Shown one piece after another: positions 16,321 to 23,667 of a stretch of DNA of 64,000 nucleotides. Location of the stretch: positions 1 through 64,000 of the forward strand of contig CALUPG010000009.1 of assembly GCA_944322565.1 (NCBI GenBank), read 5' to 3'. The notes beneath the pieces are model-generated. The model saw only the letters and a list, made by a program, of their open reading frames with translations, had not been told where the DNA came from and made no database searches. Every line of letters begins with the position of its first letter. The stretch's first letter is position 1. A program made the translations under genes and the position numbers. This DNA comes from an uncultured Bacteroidales bacterium (GTDB lineage: Bacteria > Bacteroidota > Bacteroidia > Bacteroidales > UBA932).

Positions 16321-16512
16321 AAGAAAGTGTGGAGTTGATTGCTTATCTGAATGGAGGTTCTGGAATACCTTGACGCAAATAAACAATACTCCACACCTGC
16401 TGCTATATATCAAGAACGATATATGACAAGACAAGTGGTGAATGTTGCTTGCTGTGTCCTTGCGTCAGTGAATTTTCCAGATTCCCATTCAAGGAGAAAG
16501 CAAAACACTTTC
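16321..16512. repeat. ~190-bp imperfect palindrome
   Basis: The segment folds on itself around a perfect ATATATC/GATATAT centre (16405-16424). Matching arm pieces include AGAAAGTGT/ACACTTTC, GAATGG/CCATTC, TCTGGAA/TTCCAGA and TTGACGCAA/TTGCGTCA, in mirrored order with small gaps. It lies in the 620-base gene-free region upstream of the ART-like gene. It may be a decayed MITE-type insertion or a large regulatory hairpin. Short frames within it are not credible genes. Confidence 0.6.
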
Positions 16513-16787
16513 ATCAATATGTTGCGTCATCCTGCGATGACACCACAAATATAGAAAATGTTTTCAACATCCGTGGAGTATTGTGATACAAATTTGACAC
16601 TAAATCTGCTCAAAATCAACATTGACGAGCAATTTTGTTTGTCGTATTTTGACAGATTTGCAACCCCTGTTGCCAAACCTGCATCCACAATCAACTTTGT
16701 TTCCGTAAAATTGGTTTCAAACTTCTCAAAGAACTGAAAAGTATATCCGGACAAATTCGAAAAGATTCAGGAAAATGAGATTTTTTG

Positions 16788-16816
16788 CGGATAACTTACC
16801 GAAGTAAGTTTATCCC
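16788..16816. other. Strong hairpin near the right end of the element
   Basis: GGATAACTTAC pairs with GTAAGTTTATCC around a CGAA tetraloop, and outer AAAATG/CATTTT bases can extend the stem. There is no T-run directly behind it, so it may be a protein-binding site or a weak terminator. Confidence 0.45.
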
Positions 16817-17014
16817 ATTTTCCCTCGAAGACAAAGAAAACGGTAAAAAGCAAGAGGGTGAGTCATCAAAATCATCAGAAAATAATCCTCTGTAAATCAC
16901 CTATTTCCATTCCGAAATTTCCTACAAAATAAGAATAGTAAAAGGTTAAAAATTAGCAAACTAATTTTATGCCGCATTGCCCTGAAACACCTCCAGGACA
17001 CCCACAGACAAGGA

Positions 17015-17056
17015 AAAACCGAAGCAGAAACTTGATAAGTTATCTACTTCGGTTTT
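17015..17056. terminator. Element-borne terminator behind the DUF2795 gene
   Basis: The same ~19-bp stem as at 6033-6074, with one changed base (TCTACTTCGG). It lies 43 bases beyond the DUF2795 stop codon, so the integrated element provides the host gene with a transcription stop. Confidence 0.75.
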
Positions 17057-17098
17057 CAAAATCAATTGATTTTCAATCAGATAATCAATAAAATTCTG

Positions 17099-17119
17099 TT
17101 AATATTCTTCCTCGTTGAA
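17099..17119. other. Attachment site attR (21-bp core) inside the DUF2795 gene
   Basis: Identical to 6117-6137 and made of the last six codons (FNEEEY) and stop of the DUF2795 gene. Beyond it, to the right, sequence belongs to the chromosome. Confidence 0.8.
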
Positions 17120-17320
17120 GAAAAAGTCGTCTTTTGTGGGGTAATCGGGCCAGATGTCTTCGATGCTTTCGTAAATCTCGCCGTCATCCTCAAGCTCTTC
17201 GAGATTTTCTACAACTTCAAGCGGTGCTCCGGAACGCGTGGCATAGTCGATGAGTTCTTCCTTGGTTGCTGGCCACGGAGCATCCTCCAACCTGTATGCA
17301 AGTTCAAGTGTCCAATACAT
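17099..17320 (-). CDS. DUF2795 domain protein (73 aa)
   Basis: This small acidic protein starts MYWTLELAYRLEDAPWPATK and contains IDYATRSGAPLEVVENL and EDIWPDYPTKDDFFF, the usual signature of DUF2795 proteins in Bacteroidetes. Its function is unknown. The gene is complete: the integration core supplies the final six codons and stop. Its end is the chromosomal target of the integrative element. It is divergent from folE, with a candidate -7 box at 17394-17401. Confidence 0.88.
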   Translation of the reverse strand: MYWTLELAYRLEDAPWPATKEELIDYATRSGAPLEVVENLEELEDDGEIYESIEDIWPDYPTKDDFFFNEEEY

Positions 17321-17393
17321 GGCAAATTAAGTTAAGTAGTTAATTTTCAATAATATAACATCAAATAACTCTGTCATATCCTCGTTCAGGGCG

Positions 17394-17401
17394 CAAATAT
17401 A
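17394..17401 (-). promoter_or_regulatory. -7 element for the DUF2795 gene
   Basis: TATATTTG on the minus strand, 74 bases before the ATG. No TTTG is found at -33. It lies back to back with the folE -7 box. Confidence 0.4.
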
Positions 17402-17433
17402 TACAAAAAAACTTATAATGAACTACTTTTTTG

Positions 17434-17441
17434 TATTTTTG
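17434..17441 (+). promoter_or_regulatory. -7 element for folE
   Basis: TATTTTTG fits TAnnTTTG and would give a leader of about 100 bases. The -33 box is not a match. Confidence 0.4.
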
Positions 17442-17547
17442 CATTCCGGTCTGCGGGAGGGCAAAGCCGGGACGGGACAAATCAATTTCCGTACCACAAT
17501 AAGCATTGACAGACAAATGTTTTGAACAATTAATCAGGAGTGAGAAG

Positions 17548-18138
17548 ATGGCATATACGAGAGAGGACATTTATGACGGCAGGACGACGGAAGAGATTGC
17601 GGCGCATTACCGTGAAATACTCAGGCTGCTGGGAGAAGACCCTGACAGGGAGGGGCTGCTGAAGACCCCGGAGAGGGTTGCCAAAGCCCTGCAGTTCCTG
17701 ACCAAGGGATACGGGCAGGACGGGACGGAAATTCTCAGCGGCGCACTCTTCAGAGAAGACTACAGCCAGATGGTACTGGTGAAGGACATAGAGCTGTACT
17801 CGACCTGCGAGCACCATCTCATGCCGTTCATCGGCAAGGCCCATGTCGCATACATTCCGGACGGGACCATCACGGGACTCAGCAAGATAGCGAGGGTCGT
17901 GGAGACATACGCACGCAGGCTTCAGGTCCAGGAAAGACTCACTGTGCAGATACGGGACTGCATACAGAAGACTCTCAATCCACTGGGAGTCGCGGTAGTC
18001 ATCGAGGCGGCCCATACATGCATGCAGATAAGAGGGGTAGAAAAGGCCAATGCAATAACCGTAACTTCCGCATTTTCAGGAGTATTTCTGAAAGACGAAC
18101 GGACCAGAAATGAATTTCTCAATCTGATCCGCAACTGA
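17548..18138 (+). CDS. folE: GTP cyclohydrolase I
   Basis: The enzyme converts GTP to 7,8-dihydroneopterin triphosphate, the first step of folate or pterin synthesis. The start at 17548 ([11 protein letters not shown]) is chosen because AGGAG lies seven bases upstream; the longer frame from 17506 has no such site. The 196-residue length is normal. Visible signatures are the zinc-binding [28 protein letters not shown], and the second cysteine in HTCMQIRGV. folB, the step after next, lies 37 kb away at 55022. The gene is divergent from DUF2795 and stands outside the mobile element. Confidence 0.95.
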   Translation: MAYTREDIYDGRTTEEIAAHYREILRLLGEDPDREGLLKTPERVAKALQFLTKGYGQDGTEILSGALFREDYSQMVLVKDIELYSTCEHHLMPFIGKAHVAYIPDGTITGLSKIARVVETYARRLQVQERLTVQIRDCIQKTLNPLGVAVVIEAAHTCMQIRGVEKANAITVTSAFSGVFLKDERTRNEFLNLIRN

Positions 18139-18240
18139 GTGTACATTCCTGCATTGAGCGTGCATTCCTGCAGCAACCGCGCACCACAGACCAAGCACAG
18201 GCCACAGGCCGGCAATGCTTGCGGGCGATAAACAGTATTT

Positions 18241-19413
18241 TCAGAAAATCTTCTGCACGAAATCCGCAAGATATACCCTCCAGTTCCGCCAGATATGGCC
18301 GCCGGAGGATTCATGATACTCATACGGATAGCCGTGGGAATCCAGATACGACCGCAGGACCCTGTTCTCCTCATAGAGGAAGTCGTCCTCGCCTATGGCA
18401 ATGTAATAGAGGGACACTCCGGCCCTGAACTGGGCGGCAAGCTTGGCGTCGGAATCCGAGTATATCGGATTGGAACTGTCCTCAAGTGACCTTACCGCCG
18501 CGGAGAACAATCCCACATAGCCGAATGTCCCCGGATATTCCTTGGAGATATGGAACGAATGGAATCCGCCCATTGACAGGCCCGCAATGGCTCTCCCGGA
18601 CGGCTTTCTGACTGTCCTGTAATGCGAATCCACATACCTGATGATTTCCGGGAAGGAGGCCTCATAAGAGCCGTCCTTGGTCTTCGGGAGGTCGCTTGTA
18701 GGCTGCACAAGGCCTGAAGGTCCCTCTCCGGGAGCCGAAGGAAGGGCGGCATTCCCGTTGGGCATCACGACAATCATAGGCTCGGCCTTTCCCGAGGCAA
18801 TGAGATTGTCCAGAATCTGTACTGCCCTTCCGAGAGTAGGCCAGGCATCCTCATCACCGCCCATGCCGTGCAGGAGGTAAAGCACGGGATAACGCCTTGT
18901 CCCCGAGTCTTCATAACCTGCCGGCAAATAAACGGTCATGCGTCTGTCTGTACCGAGGGACAGTGAATGATACCAGACCTTGGAGACAGTCCCGTGCGGC
19001 ACATCATTTACACTGTACAGGTCTCCCCTCTCCCCCGGAACGATGAAAATGTTCATAATGGAGCGCACATCCCTCATCAGAAAGACATTGGAAGGGTCCG
19101 TCATCTGCAGACCGTCCACATTGAAGGCATAGCTGTAGAGCTCCGTGGCAAGCGGCCCCGAAGTCCAGGTCCACACTCCTCCGTCAGCCTCAGTCATTTC
19201 CGCCGTTCCCCAGCCGCCGTCCTTGCCGGCGATGAAGTCACCTGTGACTGTCACCCGCCCAGCCCCGGGAGCGAACAGACGGAAAGTGACGGAATTGTCC
19301 TCATTCACCTGAGGGGAACGGAGCCCCTCGGCAGTAAATATTGCCTGCTGGCCCGCTGCCGGAAGCGCGCAGGTCAAGGCCGTCAACAGTACAAGGATGA
19401 GATTTTTTCTCAT
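18241..19413 (-). CDS. Secreted carbohydrate esterase, CE1/feruloyl-esterase type
   Basis: The 390-residue protein has a signal peptide (MRKNLILVLLTALTCALPAAG), an N-terminal Ig-like/CBM48 domain (VTFRLFAPGAGRVTVTGDF, about 40-120), and an alpha/beta hydrolase domain with YLLHGMGGDEDAW, the nucleophile serine in GLSMGG and the catalytic histidine in SSGGHIW; the acid is likely in IGEDDFL. This layout is that of Bacteroidetes CE1 esterases acting on feruloylated or acetylated xylan. It probably works in the periplasm or outside the cell. Its stop is 100 bases from folE on the opposite strand. Confidence 0.85.
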   Translation of the reverse strand: MRKNLILVLLTALTCALPAAGQQAIFTAEGLRSPQVNEDNSVTFRLFAPGAGRVTVTGDFIAGKDGGWGTAEMTEADGGVWTWTSGPLATELYSYAFNVDGLQMTDPSNVFLMRDVRSIMNIFIVPGERGDLYSVNDVPHGTVSKVWYHSLSLGTDRRMTVYLPAGYEDSGTRRYPVLYLLHGMGGDEDAWPTLGRAVQILDNLIASGKAEPMIVVMPNGNAALPSAPGEGPSGLVQPTSDLPKTKDGSYEASFPEIIRYVDSHYRTVRKPSGRAIAGLSMGGFHSFHISKEYPGTFGYVGLFSAAVRSLEDSSNPIYSDSDAKLAAQFRAGVSLYYIAIGEDDFLYEENRVLRSYLDSHGYPYEYHESSGGHIWRNWRVYLADFVQKIF

Positions 19414-19420
19414 AAATAAA

Positions 19421-19978
19421 TTATTTCAGCGCCGCTCCGTCATGAAAAGCATTCCCGACCTTCTCTCCGAGGACAATATAGGCATTGTTGACAGGGTCAA
19501 ATGTAATCGGGCGGAGCTTTGCAGGATCTATCTTACCTCCGGTGAGGACAGACTCGTCAGCATTGACATTCACTATTTCGCCGCGGAGGATACATGTATC
19601 CGGATTGTAGTCGATTACCCTGCAGTCCAGAGCCATAGGCAGTTCCTCAAAGAGAGGGGCGTTGACAAATTCACTCCTGGAGACATGGAATCCCGCCCGG
19701 GCTATCTTGTCCGGAACCGTATTGCCTGATGCTATGCCGAACCAGTCGCACTCCTTCACATGCCCTGCATCAGCGACACTGACCGTAAAGGCTCCGCTCT
19801 TGAGCAGATTCCTGACAGTCTTGTGTCCGGCACTGAGGCATATTGAAATCTGGTTTGCCTCGCTGATTCCGCCCCATGCAGCATTCATTGCATCGGGATT
19901 GCCGTCTTCATCATAGGTGCCGATAATGAGAACTGGCTGCGGATAAAGATATGGCTTTGAGCCGAAATTCTTTCTCAT
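19421..19978 (-). CDS. Flavin reductase family protein
   Basis: The 185-residue protein has the FMN-binding split-barrel pattern: PQPVLIIGTYDEDGNPDAMNAAWGG, ICLSAGHKTVRNLLKSGAF and ECDWFGIASG. Such proteins bind FMN and use NAD(P)H; the exact substrate is not predictable. It is seven bases upstream of the CE1 esterase on the same strand, which suggests co-transcription, though the functions do not obviously connect. Confidence 0.85.
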   Translation of the reverse strand: MRKNFGSKPYLYPQPVLIIGTYDEDGNPDAMNAAWGGISEANQISICLSAGHKTVRNLLKSGAFTVSVADAGHVKECDWFGIASGNTVPDKIARAGFHVSRSEFVNAPLFEELPMALDCRVIDYNPDTCILRGEIVNVNADESVLTGGKIDPAKLRPITFDPVNNAYIVLGEKVGNAFHDGAALK

Positions 19979-20019
19979 AATCCTGTCCTTATGTTATTTT
20001 TCAATCCTGTTATCTCCAT

Positions 20020-22026
20020 TTACTTTTCAAGATAGGCGTCCGACACGACTTTCTCGCTGCGTGCGATGAAGTCGCTCAATGCCTTGCCCTTCAGCATGCC
20101 GTTGGCAAGAAGGGCCAGATCCGTAATCTGTCTGAGGATGCCATTGCCTGCGGCAAATGCCTCAAGGTCTTTCTTATGAGCCTCGGCGGCAGCGTTCTTC
20201 TGCGCCTCCACAGCCTTTTTCTGCTCCTCGGTTGCATCCTTCGGAGCATCTTCCACATGCTCTGCAGGCTTTACTCCGGCCAGCTTGGCATCCATGATTT
20301 TCTTCACCAGCGGATTCTCCATGTTCACGGTAATGTTGTATGAAGCAGGCATCTCGCCGTAAAAATTCATGCCTCCGCCCATGGCAGACATCTCGCGGTA
20401 ACGGCGCATGAATTCCGACTGGGTTATCAGAATTGCAGATGCATCCTCTCCCATATTGTCTGCAGTCACATAATAATTGTTCTCCTTCGGAAGAACTGAC
20501 TGGAAGACGGTATTGAGGTCTGCCTTCTCACTGTCGCTCAGCTCAGGCTTTACCTTCTCGGCCTTCGGAATCAGATTGTCTATGCTGTCTGAATCCACCC
20601 TGGCGAACCTTGTATTCTCAAGCCTGGTCTCAAGCAGATTGACGAAATGGGAGTCAAGCTCGCAATCCATAAGGAGGACATCATAGCCTTTGTTCTTTGC
20701 AGCCTCGATATAGGAGTACTGCGCCTCAGTATCCGTGGCATAGAGAAAGACAAGCTTCTTGTCCTTGTCGGTCTGCTCAGTCTCAATGGCTTTCCTGTAG
20801 TCATCGATGCTGAAGTATTTGCCCTCCGTATTCTTGAGCAGGCAGAATTTCATGGCCCTTTCGCAGAACTTCTCGTCGCTCAGCATCCCGTATTCAATGA
20901 AGAGCTTGAGATTGTCCCACTTCTTTTCAAGGGCCTCACGCTCATTCTTGAAGATTTCCTCAAGACGGTCAGCGACCTTTCTTGTGATATATCCTGAGAT
21001 TTTCTTGACATTGGCATCGCTCTGGAGATAACTCCTCGACACATTCAGCGGTATATCCGGAGAGTCAATGACTCCGTGCAGGAGAGTCAGGAAGTCAGGG
21101 ACGATGTTGTCTACAGAATCCGTCACGAACATCTGGTTGCAGTAAAGCTGGATCTTGTTCCTTGTTACCTCCATCCTGTCCTTGATCTTAGGGAAATAGA
21201 GGATACCTGTCAGATGGAACGGATAATCCACATTAAGATGAATGTGGAACAGTGGTTCGTCCTGCATAGGATAGAGCGTACGGTAGAACTCCATGTAGTC
21301 CTCTTCCTTCAGGTCAGAAGGCTTCTTTGCCCAGAGCGGCTCAGTTCTGTTGATGACATTGTCCTTGTCAGTGTCGACATACTTGCCGTCCTTCCACTCC
21401 TGCTCCTTGCCGAAGATGACAGGCACCGGCATGAACTTGCAGTATTTCTCAAGGAGGGCCTGTATGCGGCCTCTGGTGGCGAACTCGGCGTCCTCGTCGT
21501 CTATGTAAAGAGTGATTTCTGTTCCCCTCTCCTTCTTGTCGCTCCCGGACATCTCATATTCAGGACTTCCGTCGCATGTCCATCTCACTGCCTTCGCCCC
21601 CTCTTTCCATGACAAAGTGTCAATTGTCACTTTCTTTGACACCATGAACGCCGAATAGAAGCCGAGACCGAAATGTCCGATGATGTTGCCTATCTGGTCC
21701 TTGTATTTCTCCAGGAACTCCCCTGCACTTGAAAATGCTATCTGATTGATGTATTTGTCGACTTCCTCCTCTGTCATTCCGAGGCCGTTGTCTATGACCT
21801 TGAGGGTCTTGGCGTCTTCATCAAGCACGATGCGCACATTCAGCTCCCCGAGCTCACCCTTGAACTCTCCCGAGACTGCAAGAGCCTTCATCTTCTGGTC
21901 TGCATCGACCGCATTTGCCACAAGTTCACGGAGGAAAATCTCATGATCCGAATACAGGAATTTCTTGATTACCGGGAAAATGTTCTCGGTGGTCACACCT
22001 ATTTTGCCTTTGGTTTCTGTTGACAT
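20020..22026 (-). CDS. htpG: Molecular chaperone HtpG (Hsp90)
   Basis: The 668-residue protein has the GHKL ATPase N-terminus: FLRELVANAVDADQK (where most have N in SNASDA), VIDNGLGMT, and GHFGLGFYSAFMV. A middle domain with LNVSRSYLQ and the C-terminal dimerisation part complete it. A charged insert with DAPKDATEEQKKAVEAQKNA near residue 600 is lineage-type for Bacteroidetes. It folds and protects client proteins, mainly under heat or redox stress. It is followed downstream by the flavin reductase after a 40-base gap. Confidence 0.96.
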   Translation of the reverse strand: MSTETKGKIGVTTENIFPVIKKFLYSDHEIFLRELVANAVDADQKMKALAVSGEFKGELGELNVRIVLDEDAKTLKVIDNGLGMTEEEVDKYINQIAFSSAGEFLEKYKDQIGNIIGHFGLGFYSAFMVSKKVTIDTLSWKEGAKAVRWTCDGSPEYEMSGSDKKERGTEITLYIDDEDAEFATRGRIQALLEKYCKFMPVPVIFGKEQEWKDGKYVDTDKDNVINRTEPLWAKKPSDLKEEDYMEFYRTLYPMQDEPLFHIHLNVDYPFHLTGILYFPKIKDRMEVTRNKIQLYCNQMFVTDSVDNIVPDFLTLLHGVIDSPDIPLNVSRSYLQSDANVKKISGYITRKVADRLEEIFKNEREALEKKWDNLKLFIEYGMLSDEKFCERAMKFCLLKNTEGKYFSIDDYRKAIETEQTDKDKKLVFLYATDTEAQYSYIEAAKNKGYDVLLMDCELDSHFVNLLETRLENTRFARVDSDSIDNLIPKAEKVKPELSDSEKADLNTVFQSVLPKENNYYVTADNMGEDASAILITQSEFMRRYREMSAMGGGMNFYGEMPASYNITVNMENPLVKKIMDAKLAGVKPAEHVEDAPKDATEEQKKAVEAQKNAAAEAHKKDLEAFAAGNGILRQITDLALLANGMLKGKALSDFIARSEKVVSDAYLEK

Positions 22027-22213
22027 AATATTTGATTTTTTGTTTCTATTATTCTAAATCCAATGATTCCCAAAATGCTGTCATGGCTGCCATAACGCCA
22101 GAACCGGCTGCCCGGTTCATTTGCATGAACGGCAGGCAGCCGGAATAAGTCAAAATATGTTCCAATGCGAGGCTGACTGACTATTTGTCAGTCGCCGCAT
22201 ACAGCATGGAATG

Positions 22214-22933
22214 TCAGTCCCTGCTTGTGGTAAAACTCTGTTCGTTCCCGTAGAATGACATGACACAAGTGTCAAGTTTCTGTTCTCCGCTCATGAATTC
22301 CACTTTGAACGAGCCATACATGACGCCGGCATCATCACGGACTATTGTCAAGCCCTCGGGACCTATACTGAAAACAGCAGAATAATCCCCGTCATCAAAA
22401 CTTCCGTCTCCCCTCGCCTCATATGTGCCGTTGCCGATTTCATAATCATGTTTCGTGACGGCAAGGTCAGCATGGCCCGACTGGGATGATGCTGAAAGTT
22501 CCCACATGTTTTCGGAGCCACAGGTTACCGTCACGGCCAAAGGCTCATCATTTGCGGTCCCGAAGCACTGCAGACTGCTGAATCCTGTCCATCTGGCATA
22601 CGACTCGGCAGTAATGGACCAGACGGACCCTGGATCATCAAGGGATTTTCCTCCCGTATCCACAAGACCGAAACCGTCTATATGATACGCATGCTCTCCT
22701 GTCTGTACGACATTAACCCCGGCAATATCATTCCAGGAACCATTTTCCCCGAAGAGATATCCGTTGAAGTCCTGCATCCAGTCGACAAATATGACCGGGG
22801 CAGACACATAGCCGGCAAACAGATTCTCTGAAGTCTCCTCAAGAATATAACTGTCTGCATGATTGTCTCCCTTGTATACGCGGCACGACACCGCGAGGAA
22901 GACAACGAGACACATGATTACAAATCTTTTCAT
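22214..22933 (-). CDS. Unknown lipoprotein (239 aa)
   Basis: The N-terminus MKRFVIMCLVVFLAVSC is a type II signal with the lipobox LAVSC. The mature protein is acidic, beta-rich and W/G/S-rich, with no domain I recognise (FAGYVSAPVIFVDWMQDF, DGDYSAVFSIGPEGL). It is likely anchored in the outer or inner membrane. It lies 12 bases downstream of a beta-barrel gene, and the two start codons share MKRF, so they probably work together at the envelope. Confidence 0.7.
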   Translation of the reverse strand: MKRFVIMCLVVFLAVSCRVYKGDNHADSYILEETSENLFAGYVSAPVIFVDWMQDFNGYLFGENGSWNDIAGVNVVQTGEHAYHIDGFGLVDTGGKSLDDPGSVWSITAESYARWTGFSSLQCFGTANDEPLAVTVTCGSENMWELSASSQSGHADLAVTKHDYEIGNGTYEARGDGSFDDGDYSAVFSIGPEGLTIVRDDAGVMYGSFKVEFMSGEQKLDTCVMSFYGNEQSFTTSRD

Positions 22934-22945
22934 TTTCCGATATTT

Positions 22946-23563
22946 TTAGAAGCGGACTCCTATGCCCGCTGTCGCTCCTATGTTAAGCATTCCCAACGCC
23001 AGCTCCGCAAAGCCGAAGACTCTGCCGCCCGCCATTATCCCGAACGGCACTGTATGAAAGCACGGGCTGATGACAGCCCTGCCTCTGAATTGTCCGTAGC
23101 TCAGGCCGAGACCTACAGCCGAATACATTTTGAAATATTCCCTTGAAAAATATGTGAACCTTGCCTGCGGCAGGAAAGTGGCCACATATCCGCTGTCCTT
23201 GCTTTTCAGAGAAGATGTAACGCCGTCATGCGTTTCTCCCCGGATGCCGTTCCAGCCTATCCCGAGAGACAGAGTGAACCATCGTCTGAGCACAAAGTCA
23301 AACTCGGCCGAAATCACCCCGGTCATGTACACAGGTCCGGAATAATCGCCATAAATTGAAGAAAGCGACCGTCCGCCGAAATATCCGCCACAGTTCCTGT
23401 CCACAAAGTTGATGACATCCGCGACAGGATATCCTCCCCACCCGAGACGCACTTCATACCGCATGTCATTCAGGTTTCCGGCTTCCCTGCCTCTGGCAGA
23501 CACCGGGCAATAGACTGCAAGAGCAGTCACCAGCGCCACGCACAGTACAAGAAATCTTTTCAT
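22946..23563 (-). CDS. Outer-membrane beta-barrel protein (205 aa)
   Basis: The start at 23563 (MKRFLVLCVALVTALAVY) gives a proper signal peptide; the frame begins nine codons earlier. The mature protein has alternating hydrophobic strands such as YEVRLGWGGYPV, WFTLSLGIGWNGIRG, YSAVGLGLSYGQF and a terminal ...GATAGIGVRF ending in an aromatic, the usual sign of a barrel inserted by BamA. Size fits an eight-stranded barrel. It is followed by a lipoprotein gene in the same operon. Role unknown. Confidence 0.75.
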   Translation of the reverse strand: MKRFLVLCVALVTALAVYCPVSARGREAGNLNDMRYEVRLGWGGYPVADVINFVDRNCGGYFGGRSLSSIYGDYSGPVYMTGVISAEFDFVLRRWFTLSLGIGWNGIRGETHDGVTSSLKSKDSGYVATFLPQARFTYFSREYFKMYSAVGLGLSYGQFRGRAVISPCFHTVPFGIMAGGRVFGFAELALGMLNIGATAGIGVRF

Positions 23564-23667
23564 CACAAAACCATTTTTGATTCCGGACATAAAGATGCAC
23601 GGGCAACAGAGAATGTTGCATTATGTGGCGCCGATGATTGTCAAAATTCAGACTGCTGTCCGGAGCC

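Larger units (their letters stand above)
6117..17119. mobile_element. Complete 11.0-kb integrative element at the 3' end of a DUF2795 gene
   Basis: The element is bounded by the 21-bp core copies and carries, from left to right, a tyrosine integrase next to attL, an HTH protein, a polymerase-palm protein and a serine recombinase (all minus strand), one plus-strand gene, then five minus-strand cargo genes. No relaxase, transfer or capsid gene is seen, so it is not self-transmissible by recognised means; it could be mobilised or be a phage satellite. It is AT-richer than the chromosome to its right. Boundaries are well supported; lifestyle is inferred. Confidence 0.85.
16895..17119. repeat. Right copy of the ~225-bp direct repeat (right end of the element)
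   Basis: It matches 5913-6137 along its full length with few differences, and includes the terminator hairpin, the AAAATCAATTGATTTT palindrome (17058-17073) and the 21-bp core. Here it is joined to the intact DUF2795 gene, so it is the right end of the element plus attR. Confidence 0.85.

Noticed and set aside
16351..16754. Short frames of 67 and 75 codons upstream of the ART-like gene
   Set aside because: They overlap the large palindrome or run antisense without start signals.
20020..22026. HtpG N-box reads NAVDADQK, at first sight a damaged ATPase
   Set aside because: The essential Asn and Asp are in place; the remaining GHKL motifs are normal.
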